From positions 1-8,021 of the forward strand of contig JAEWLO010000134.1 in assembly GCA_023457475.1 (NCBI GenBank): a stretch of 8,021 nucleotides of DNA, written 5' to 3'. The position numbers were made by a program, and so were the translations under genes. A model generated the notes under the pieces. It saw only the letters and a list, made by a program, of their open reading frames with translations. It searched no databases and was not told the DNA's origin. Shown piece after piece: positions 1 through 5,872 of this stretch; position 1 is the stretch's first letter; every line of letters starts with the position of its first letter. This stretch comes from Pseudomonadota bacterium. Lineage in GTDB: Bacteria > Pseudomonadota > Gammaproteobacteria > Xanthomonadales > Xanthomonadaceae.

Positions 1-1074
1 CATCACCAGCGCGTAGCTGACCTTGTCGAAGGTGCGGAACACCATCGCGTGGGCGGCGTACTCGTCCGGCAGGCTGACTCGCCCGGCACCGTCGACCAGT
101 GAATCGTCCATCCGCGACGAGCCCGGGAACTTCATCCGGTTGGCCACATGGCGGCCGTTGCGCCACAGCGAGACCACGGTGCCGTTGTCGATGCCGTCGG
201 CGCTGCCGGCGGAGATCGCGATGACGTCACGCGGACCGCCCGCGAGGAACATGTCGGTCACGGCCAGCACGCGGATGTCCAGGCCTTCGGTCTGGGCTGC
301 CGGTACGTGCGGGAAGAACTGCAGGTCATACGGATTGGCTTCGACCGGTACCAGGCGGTCGCCCGGGCGGACTTCGCGGCCGTCGACCTGGCCCTGCAGC
401 ACCAGCGTGGCCACATCCGAGTTGCCGTCCGGCAGCTTGGTGATGGTGCCGACGTTGACCTGGCCCAGCTCATATCCCAGCGTCTCGTTGCGCTTGCTGG
501 GAACGATGAACGACTTCCAGAGGTTGCCGCTGCCGGGGGTGACATCGCCGTTGGCGGTCAGGTCCTCGGTCGGCTTGGGCAGGGCGAAGCGCACGGTCGG
601 GCGGACCACGGCCCAGCGCTGGCCCACTTCGGCCCCCTGCAGGTTCTGCACGTAGGCGGTCTGGCCCGTGGTGGCACGCAGACGGTTGTCTTCCAGCGCG
701 ACAACGTGCGGGAGGGACTTGATTTCGTCCACCACGCTCATCTGCTTCAGGAAGGGTTCCACCTGCGACAGCGGGATCGCGTTCAGCGGCGCTTCCTGGC
801 GCGGACCGGGCTGGGCCACGACGCGGTCCAGGTAGGCCAGGCTGAGCACGTCACCCGGGTAGATCAGGTGCGGGTTCTTGACCTGCGGATTGGCTTGCCA
901 GATTTCGGGCCACAACCACGGCTTTTTCAGGAAGCGCGCGGAAATGTCCCACAACGTATCGCCCTTCTGGACGACGTAGGTATCCGGGTGACCGCCATTC
1001 ACTTCAACGGCGGTAGCATAGGTGGCGACGGTCAACATCGCGACGGCGAGAACCGTACGAGTACGTTCAAACAT
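1..1074 (-). CDS. LysM-domain secreted/periplasmic protein, 3' end beyond the left edge
   Basis: Read on the minus strand from ATG at 1074-1072, the frame stays open for 358 codons to base 1 without a stop, so the C-terminus is missing. Residues 1-22 look like a signal peptide: Arg at 4 and 6, a hydrophobic stretch, then ATYATA before VEV, a plausible cleavage site. Residues 31-80 form one LysM domain (YVVQKGDTLWDIS at 33-45, WPEIWQANP at 55-63, IYPGDVL at 71-77), a module that binds peptidoglycan glycan chains. Residues about 90-358 have no motif I can assign; they are soluble-looking and contain repeated G-rich turns such as VRPGDRLVP. The probable role is a wall-associated periplasmic protein, with function otherwise unknown. 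It diverges from def, a position where related genomes, as I recall, carry a LysM gene followed by dprA; dprA would lie outside this window. Confidence is high for the gene and LysM domain, low for function. Confidence 0.9.
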   Translation of the reverse strand, partial: MFERTRTVLAVAMLTVATYATAVEVNGGHPDTYVVQKGDTLWDISARFLKKPWLWPEIWQANPQVKNPHLIYPGDVLSLAYLDRVVAQPGPRQEAPLNAIPLSQVEPFLKQMSVVDEIKSLPHVVALEDNRLRATTGQTAYVQNLQGAEVGQRWAVVRPTVRFALPKPTEDLTANGDVTPGSGNLWKSFIVPSKRNETLGYELGQVNVGTITKLPDGNSDVATLVLQGQVDGREVRPGDRLVPVEANPYDLQFFPHVPAAQTEGLDIRVLAVTDMFLAGGPRDVIAISAGSADGIDNGTVVSLWRNGRHVANRMKFPGSSRMDDSLVDGAGRVSLPDEYAAHAMVFRTFDKVSYALVM

Positions 1075-1108
1075 AGGTGTGGTGCCTGATTCCCCAACAG
1101 GTTCGCGC

Positions 1109-1139
1109 ACTATAGTCCAGAAACCGGGGCGCAGGGCAA
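1109..1139 (-). promoter_or_regulatory. Candidate sigma-70 promoter for the LysM gene
   Basis: On the minus strand TATAGT (1114-1109) is a good -10 match, and TTGCCC (1139-1134) is a possible -35 at a long 19-bp spacing. Transcription would start near 1102, leaving a leader of about 27 nt before the ATG at 1074. No strong Shine-Dalgarno is seen in that leader; a weak CAGG lies 10 nt before the start. The -10 element is part of the 8-bp palindrome ACTATAGT (1109-1116). Identified by eye only. Confidence 0.45.
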
Positions 1140-1149
1140 GCGTTGGCGA

Positions 1150-1155
1150 TAGAAT
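1150..1155 (+). promoter_or_regulatory. Candidate -10 element for the def-fmt-rsmB operon
   Basis: TAGAAT at 1150-1155 resembles a -10 box and would start transcription near 1162, giving a leader of about 40 nt before def. I see no convincing -35 hexamer at 16-18 bp upstream, so this is a weak call. A GAGG at about 1175 is too far from the def ATG to be its ribosome binding site, and def has no clear Shine-Dalgarno. Confidence 0.3.
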
Positions 1156-1200
1156 TGCGACCTACGCCCCTGTTCGAGGCGCCCCCAACCGGTATTTGCC

Positions 1201-1713
1201 ATGGCTCTCCTGCCCATTCTCGAGTTCCCGGACCCGCGCCTGCGCACCAAGGCAGCGTTGATTGACGCTGCTGAAGTGACCACGCCGGCCTTCCAGGAGC
1301 TGATCGACAACATGTTCCAGACCATGTATGACGCACCCGGCATCGGCCTGGCCGCGAGTCAGGTCGACGTTCATAAGCGCTTCATGGTCATCGACGTCAG
1401 CGAGGGCAAGGACACCCCGATGGTGTTCATCAACCCGGAGATCGTCACCCAGCAGGGTGGGCAGGTCTACCAGGAAGGCTGCCTGTCGGTTCCGGGCATC
1501 TTCGCCGACGTCACCCGCGCCGACTCCATCACCGTGCGCTTCCTCGACCGCCAGGGCGCGGCCCAGGAGCTCACCACCGACGGTCTGCTGGCGGTGTGCG
1601 TGCAGCACGAGATGGACCACCTGGACGGCAAGCTGTTCATCGACTACCTCTCGCCGCTCAAGCGCGAGATGGTGCGCAAGAAGCTGGCCAAACAGCGCAA
1701 GCACGTAGCCTGA
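1201..1713 (+). CDS. def: Peptide deformylase
   Basis: A 170-residue metallohydrolase that removes the N-formyl group from the initiator methionine of nascent proteins at the ribosome exit. All three family motifs are intact: GIGLAASQ (residues 47-54), EGCLSVPG (92-99) and QHEMDHLDG (135-143). By family knowledge C94, H136 and H140 bind the metal (usually Fe2+) and E137 is the general base; Q54 supports the oxyanion. The length and the EGCLS form of motif 2 match the type 1 enzymes of Gram-negative bacteria. The start at 1201 gives the usual N-terminus MALLPILEFPDPRLR, with no sensible upstream alternative. It is first in the def-fmt-rsmB cluster, diverging from the LysM gene, and its stop is 8 bp before fmt. 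Fmt, its functional partner, adds the group that Def removes. Confidence 0.98.
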   Translation: MALLPILEFPDPRLRTKAALIDAAEVTTPAFQELIDNMFQTMYDAPGIGLAASQVDVHKRFMVIDVSEGKDTPMVFINPEIVTQQGGQVYQEGCLSVPGIFADVTRADSITVRFLDRQGAAQELTTDGLLAVCVQHEMDHLDGKLFIDYLSPLKREMVRKKLAKQRKHVA

Positions 1714-1716
1714 GGA
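1711..1716 (+). promoter_or_regulatory. Shine-Dalgarno of fmt overlapping the def stop codon
   Basis: TGAGGA contains the def TGA stop (1711-1713) and a GAGGA ribosome binding site ending 5 nt before the fmt ATG at 1722. It fixes the fmt start and implies that ribosomes finishing def can reload directly for fmt. It also argues against an in-frame upstream GTG near 1596, inside def. Confidence 0.75.
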
Positions 1717-1721
1717 ACGGC

Positions 1722-2645
1722 ATGAGGATTGTTTTTGCCGGTACGCCGGAGTTCGCCGTGGCGTCGCTGCGGGCGGCCGCGCGCCATCACGAAGTGGTGG
1801 CCGTCTACACCCAGCCGGACCGGCCGGCGGGGCGGGGCCGTGGCCTGGCTCCATCACCGGTCAAGCTTGAAGCCATCGCGCGCGGCATTCCGGTGTTCCA
1901 GCCCGAGTCGCTCAAGGATCCGGCCGCCCAGCAGCAACTGCGCGACCTGCAGCCGGACCTGATGGTGGTGGTGGCCTACGGGCTGATCCTGCCCAAGGCG
2001 GTGCTGGCCATTCCCGCGCACGGCTGCTGGAACGTGCACGCCTCGCTGTTGCCGCGCTGGCGCGGTGCGGCTCCCATCCAGCGTGCGATCCAGGCGGGCG
2101 ACGCCGAGACCGGCGTGTGCCTGATGCAGATGGAAGCCGGGCTGGACACCGGTCCGGTGCTGCTGCGCCAACATACCCCGATCGCCCCGGCCGAACTGGG
2201 CGGGCAGCTGCATGACCGTCTCGCCGAGCTTGGCGCACAGGTGCTGGCTGATGGCCTTGGCCTGCTGCGCGCGGGTCTCAAGCCCATCGCCCAGCCGCAG
2301 CCGGCCGAAGGCGTGACCTACGCGCACAAGCTGGACAAGGCGGAAGCCCGCCTGGACTGGGCGGCGGATGCCGCTTCGCTCGAGCGTACCGTCCGGGCCT
2401 TCAACCCCTGGCCGATCGCCGAGGCCACCCTGGCCGGCGAGCGTGTGCGCATCCATGGCGCGGTGGCACTGGCGGACAACGCGGGGCAGGCTCCCGGGAC
2501 GCTGCTGGCCACCGGCCGTGAAGGTATCTATATCGCCTGCGGGCAGGGCGCGCTGCGCCTGCGCGTGCTGCAGCGCGAGGGCGGCAAGGCGATCACCGCT
2601 GCCGACTATCTCAACGCCCGCCGCGATCTGGTCGTGGGTCGCTGA
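1722..2645 (+). CDS. fmt: Methionyl-tRNA formyltransferase
   Basis: A 307-residue cytoplasmic enzyme that transfers the formyl group of 10-formyl-tetrahydrofolate to initiator Met-tRNA. It begins with the typical MRIVFAGTPEFAV. The N-terminal Rossmann-like catalytic domain (about 1-200) carries the insertion loop PDRPAGRGRGLAPSPVK (32-48), which in the family contacts the tRNA acceptor end. It also has the signature WNVHASLLPRWRGAAPI (103-119) and the LDTGP segment (141-145). By alignment with the E. coli enzyme, N104, H106 and D142 should be the catalytic residues. The C-terminal domain (about 205-307), with the family segment TVRAFNPWP, binds tRNA through an OB-like fold. Size matches the family (about 310-320). 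The start at 1722 is chosen for its spaced GAGGA. The stop overlaps the rsmB start in TGATG. Confidence 0.98.
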   Translation: MRIVFAGTPEFAVASLRAAARHHEVVAVYTQPDRPAGRGRGLAPSPVKLEAIARGIPVFQPESLKDPAAQQQLRDLQPDLMVVVAYGLILPKAVLAIPAHGCWNVHASLLPRWRGAAPIQRAIQAGDAETGVCLMQMEAGLDTGPVLLRQHTPIAPAELGGQLHDRLAELGAQVLADGLGLLRAGLKPIAQPQPAEGVTYAHKLDKAEARLDWAADAASLERTVRAFNPWPIAEATLAGERVRIHGAVALADNAGQAPGTLLATGREGIYIACGQGALRLRVLQREGGKAITAADYLNARRDLVVGR

Positions 2646-2647
2646 TG
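2643..2647 (+). other. TGATG stop/start overlap joining fmt and rsmB
   Basis: The fmt stop TGA (2643-2645) and the rsmB ATG (2645-2647) share one base. No good Shine-Dalgarno precedes the rsmB start, only a weak GTGGG. Termination-reinitiation coupling is therefore the likely way rsmB is translated; this is inferred from the arrangement. Confidence 0.7.
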
Positions 2648-3985
2648 GCTGCGCCCCGCCCGCGCGCCGGGTCCGCATCGCCGACCGCACAGGCTCCGGG
2701 TGTTCCCACCCGGATGCTGGCGGCCCGCGTGCTGGCCCAGGTCATCGGCCGCGGCCGATCGCTGAAGGCCGAACTGGCCACAGCACTGCCGCAGCTGGAA
2801 GACGGCCGCGACCGCGCGCTGCTGGAAGCCCTGTGCTTCGCGGTGCTGCGCCGGCGCGGTGCCTATGACGCCGCGCTGGCGCAGTGGATGCAGCGCCCGC
2901 TGGGCGCACGCGATGCCGAGCTGCGCGCGCTGCTGCAGGTCGGCTTTGCCCAGCTGGATGCATTGGACCTTCCCGCGCACGCCGCGTTGTCGGCCACCGT
3001 GGACGCCGCCCGCGCCCTTGGCCATGACCGCCAGGCCGGCATGGTGAACGCCCTGTTGCGCCGCGCGCAGCGCGAAGGCATTCCCGCGCAGCCGGCACGG
3101 GCGGCGTTCCCGACCTGGCTGGCGAGAAAAATCGAGCTCGACTGGCCCGAGCAGGCCGACGCGGTGTTCGCCGCCAGCCTGCAGCCCGCGCCGCTGTGGT
3201 TGCGGGTCAACCGCCAGCAGACCACGCGCGATGACATGTTCGAACAGCTGGCCGCGGCGGGAATCGAAGCGCGGACAACGGCGTTCGGTCCCGACGCGAT
3301 CTGCCTGCCCGAACCGATGCCGGTGGCTGCGCTGCCCGGTTTCGCACAGGGCGCGCTGTCGGTGCAGGATCTGTCCGCGCAGCAGGTGGCCGATGCGCTG
3401 ATGCTGCCCAAGGGCGCGCGCGTGCTCGATGCCTGCGCGGCACCGGGAGGCAAGTCCGCGCACCTGCTCGAACGCGACCCCACGTTGACCTTGCTTGCGC
3501 TGGACATCGACGCCCGCCGGCTGAAGCGGATCAGTGAAACCTTCGCCCGGACCGGGGTCGGCGGCAACGCCCAGGTGCGCGCGGCCGATGCGACCGATCC
3601 CGGCAGCTGGTGGGATGGCGAACCGTTCGATGCGATCCTGCTGGACGCGCCCTGTTCGGCCACCGGCATCATCCGCCGTCAGCCGGACGTGCTGCTGCAC
3701 CGCCGCCCGGCCGATATCGAGGCGCTGGTCGCCTTGCAGGCCCGGCTGCTGGACGCCTGCTTCGGACTGCTTCGGCCAGGCGGCACGCTGTTGTACGCCA
3801 CCTGCTCCATCCTCCGCGAAGAGAACCAGTTCCAGGTCGAGGCTTTCCTGCAGCGCACGCCACGCGCGGGTTTCCTGCCGCTGGGGGATGCATACGGCTA
3901 CGATTGCTGGGCGGGACGACAGCGCCTTCCCGGTGAAGACGGGGCCGATGGATTCTTTTATGCGCGGTTGCTGAGAAAGGGGTAA
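2645..3985 (+). CDS. rsmB: 16S rRNA (cytosine(967)-C(5))-methyltransferase RsmB
   Basis: A 446-residue SAM-dependent rRNA methyltransferase (Sun/Fmu/RsmB) that makes m5C967 in 16S rRNA. Residues about 25-145 form the NusB-like RNA-binding domain, including the family segment GMVNALLRR (132-140). The catalytic Rossmann domain has the SAM-binding motif LDACAAPGGK (261-270). DAPCSATG (334-341) holds C337, expected to assist release. YATCSI (384-389) holds C387, the expected nucleophile. The end DGFFYARL (435-442) is typical. E. coli RsmB has 429 residues; the surplus here is mostly an Ala/Pro-rich lead of about 22 residues. A second ATG at 2714 (M24) lies just before the conserved domain, but the TGATG coupling with fmt favours 2645. 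It is third in the def-fmt-rsmB cluster, as in many proteobacteria. Confidence 0.97.
   Translation: MAAPRPRAGSASPTAQAPGVPTRMLAARVLAQVIGRGRSLKAELATALPQLEDGRDRALLEALCFAVLRRRGAYDAALAQWMQRPLGARDAELRALLQVGFAQLDALDLPAHAALSATVDAARALGHDRQAGMVNALLRRAQREGIPAQPARAAFPTWLARKIELDWPEQADAVFAASLQPAPLWLRVNRQQTTRDDMFEQLAAAGIEARTTAFGPDAICLPEPMPVAALPGFAQGALSVQDLSAQQVADALMLPKGARVLDACAAPGGKSAHLLERDPTLTLLALDIDARRLKRISETFARTGVGGNAQVRAADATDPGSWWDGEPFDAILLDAPCSATGIIRRQPDVLLHRRPADIEALVALQARLLDACFGLLRPGGTLLYATCSILREENQFQVEAFLQRTPRAGFLPLGDAYGYDCWAGRQRLPGEDGADGFFYARLLRKG
2744..2759. repeat. Perfect 16-bp palindrome inside rsmB
   Basis: ATCGGCCGCGGCCGAT is its own reverse complement. It encodes part of the ordinary conserved VIGRGRS stretch of the NusB-like domain, so the coding sequence explains much of it. 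With high GC content, a chance origin is quite possible. No matching second copy was noticed elsewhere in the window. Confidence 0.6.
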
Positions 3986-3996
3986 CAACATCCCGG

Positions 3997-4002
3997 TAAA
4001 CT
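3997..4002 (+). promoter_or_regulatory. Candidate -10 element for a leaderless start of the GT83-like gene
   Basis: TAAACT (3997-4002) has the TAnnnT pattern of a -10 box and ends exactly 7 nt before the ATG at 4010. A transcript from it could therefore begin on the A of the start codon. There is no Shine-Dalgarno between rsmB and this ATG, which fits a leaderless message. No good -35 is seen at standard spacing; TTGCTG at 3968-3973 is 23 bp away. The call rests on spacing and the missing ribosome binding site. Confidence 0.35.
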
Positions 4003-4009
4003 CGCGGGC

Positions 4010-5740
4010 ATGCTGAAAACCCGTGCGTCCCGAGAATTCTGGTTGCTGGCGTTGATGGCTCTGCTGGTGCTCGGGGCCGGGTTGGGCCTGCGCGACCCGT
4101 GGCCGTCCGACGAACCCCGCTTCACCCTGGTGGCCAAGCAGATGGTGGCCAGCGGCGATTGGCTGTTCCCGCACCGCGGCACCGAACTGTACTCGGACAA
4201 GCCGCCCATGCTGATGTGGCTGCAGGCCACCCTGTACACCGTGCTGGGCGACTGGCGGCTGGCGTTCCTGCTGCCGACGCTGCTGGCGTCGCTCGGCACG
4301 CTGGCCTGCGTGTACGACCTGGGGCGCCGCCTGTGGTCGCGCCGGGTGGGCCTCTATGCCGCCTGGGCGCTGCTGTTTGCCGTGCAGTTCACCTTCCAGG
4401 CCAAGAAGGCCCAGATCGATCCCCTGGTGGTGTTCTTCATCACCCTGGCCAACTACGGCCTGCTGCGGCATCTGCTGTGCGGACCGGCGTGGCGCTGGTG
4501 GTGGCTGGGCTGGTTCGCGGCCGGGCTGGGCGTCATCACCAAGGGCGTCGGGGTGCTGGCGCTGTTCATGCTGCTGCCGGCCTTCGTGGCCGGCTGGCTG
4601 CGCTGGCCGGGCATCCGCCTGCATGGCTACGGCTGGCGGCTGTGGGCCGCGCCCCTGGCGTTCGCGGCCGCCGTGCTGCTGTGGCTGGTTCCGATGGTGG
4701 CCACCGCGCTCGCGACCGGCTCGGCCGAGTACCACCTCTACATGAACGACATTCTGTTCCGGCAGACCGCCAAGCGCTACGCGCAGTCGTGGGACCACCA
4801 CCAGCCGTGGTGGTACTTCCTCGCGACCATGCCGTCGATGTGGATTCCGGCCTTCCTGCTTCTTCCCTGGGCGATACCCGCCTGGGCGCGCCGCCTGCGC
4901 CGTCGCGACCCCCGCTACCTGCTGCTGCTGGGCTGGTGGCTGCTGATGGTGGTGTTCTTCTCGGTGCCGCACGGCAAGCGCGACGTCTACATCCTGCCCG
5001 CGCTGCCCATGTTCTGCCTGGCGCTGGCTCCACTGCTGCCGGGGCTGCTGCGTCGACGCGACGTGCAATGGGTGCTGGGCGGTTTCACCGCCTTGTTGGC
5101 CTTGGCCCTGCTGTGGGTCGGCGTGTCCATGCTCGGGAGCGAACCCGGCTTCGAACGCCGGCTGATCCTGGAACGGGGCATCGACCGCTCACTGACCGCC
5201 GCGCTGGGCTGGGTGGGTATCGTGCTGGGCAGCTGGGCCGTCCTCAGTCTGGTGTTCAGCGGACGCCGCCGCTTCCATCTGGCCGTGGTGTCGACCCTCG
5301 CCATGGCGTGGGTGGCCTACGGGTTGGTCGGCTACCCGTTGTTCAATGACTCCAGTTCGGCACGCGGACTGATGCAGGACGTGGGCGCACGCATCGGACC
5401 GGACGCCGAGCTGGGCCTGGTGGGCTGGAAGGAGCAGAACCTGCTCATGGCCGACCGGGCGGTCACCACCTTTGGTTTCAAACGGCGCTGGTATCGCCAG
5501 CTGCAGGACGGACGCGAGTGGCAGGCCGAAGCCCCGCAGCAGCGGTGGCTGCTGGTGCAGGAAGCCGCGCTGCTGACCTGCGTGGATCGCGCCCGGTCAG
5601 AACGGGTGGGAGTGGCCAACCGTCGAGGGTGGTGGCTGGTGCCCGCGCAGGCATTTTCGGGCGCATGCCACCCCAGCGCGGCCGAACTGGCCCGTATTCG
5701 ACGTGAGCAGGGCAAGGATGAAGACGAGGACGGCGCGTAG
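4010..5740 (+). CDS. ArnT/PMT-like (GT83-type) membrane glycosyltransferase
   Basis: A 576-residue polytopic inner-membrane protein with about 12-13 hydrophobic segments, the first at roughly 9-28 and the last near 423-441, then a soluble C-terminal region (about 445-576) expected in the periplasm. ArnT-family marks are visible: an acidic first-loop motif DPWPSDEPRF (29-38), DKPPMLMW (63-70), KKAQIDP (132-138), ITKG (176-179) and HGKRDVYILPALP (321-333). These enzymes take a sugar from an undecaprenyl-phosphate carrier and transfer it on the periplasmic side to lipid A, another glycan or a protein. The true substrate cannot be read here. No other arn gene is in the window, so L-Ara4N transfer should not be assumed. 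C523 and C553 could form a disulfide. The tail is strongly acidic (KDEDEDGA). It starts 24 bp after rsmB without a ribosome binding site and may be read from the upstream operon, its own promoter, or both. Family confidence is high; function is open. Confidence 0.9.
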   Translation: MLKTRASREFWLLALMALLVLGAGLGLRDPWPSDEPRFTLVAKQMVASGDWLFPHRGTELYSDKPPMLMWLQATLYTVLGDWRLAFLLPTLLASLGTLACVYDLGRRLWSRRVGLYAAWALLFAVQFTFQAKKAQIDPLVVFFITLANYGLLRHLLCGPAWRWWWLGWFAAGLGVITKGVGVLALFMLLPAFVAGWLRWPGIRLHGYGWRLWAAPLAFAAAVLLWLVPMVATALATGSAEYHLYMNDILFRQTAKRYAQSWDHHQPWWYFLATMPSMWIPAFLLLPWAIPAWARRLRRRDPRYLLLLGWWLLMVVFFSVPHGKRDVYILPALPMFCLALAPLLPGLLRRRDVQWVLGGFTALLALALLWVGVSMLGSEPGFERRLILERGIDRSLTAALGWVGIVLGSWAVLSLVFSGRRRFHLAVVSTLAMAWVAYGLVGYPLFNDSSSARGLMQDVGARIGPDAELGLVGWKEQNLLMADRAVTTFGFKRRWYRQLQDGREWQAEAPQQRWLLVQEAALLTCVDRARSERVGVANRRGWWLVPAQAFSGACHPSAAELARIRREQGKDEDEDGA

Positions 5741-5800
5741 ACCCCAGCTCATGGATCATTGCATTTCGTTCGGCCACAATGCGGACCGCCGGCTTCCCCT

Positions 5801-5836
5801 GGGTTGCGGGCAACCTCGCCGTCTCACGGTATTTTC
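5801..5836 (+). terminator. Two tandem small hairpins followed by a short T-rich stretch
   Basis: In the 132-bp gap 5741-5872, GGTTGC-GG-GCAACC (5802-5815) is a perfect 6-bp inverted repeat with a 2-nt centre. CCGT-CTC-ACGG (5819-5829) follows, then TATTTTCTGTT. This could be a weak intrinsic terminator or attenuator between the GT83-like and ligase-like genes, but the stems are short and the T-tract is interrupted. TATTTT (5830-5835) could alternatively be a -10 box, without a good -35. The rest of the gap shows nothing I can name. Confidence 0.25.
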
Positions 5837-5872
5837 TGTTCCCCTCCAGCGTCTGGCCAAGTCCCTCTGAAC

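Noticed and set aside
148..1089. 313-codon plus-strand open frame covering the LysM gene
   Set aside because: It is antisense to a frame with a signal peptide and an intact LysM domain. Its product is compositionally biased and unrecognisable.
1596..1721. Upstream in-frame start extending fmt into def
   Set aside because: The added residues are unlike Fmt and fall inside def. The ATG at 1722 has a well-placed GAGGA and gives the family-typical MRIVFAGTPEF start.
1162..2690. Minus-strand open frames opposite def and fmt (1162-1857 and 1854-2690)
   Set aside because: Both are shadows of def and fmt, whose catalytic motifs are complete on the plus strand.
2606..5068. 820-codon open frame on the minus strand across rsmB and most of the GT83-like gene
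   Set aside because: It lies opposite two genes with clear family motifs. Its translation is a Q/R/H/G-rich low-complexity sequence without domains, the usual antisense shadow of GC-rich coding DNA.
4010..5740. Naming the GT83-like gene arnT
   Set aside because: No other arn gene is visible, and the family includes enzymes with many different sugars and acceptors. Only family-level assignment is supportable.
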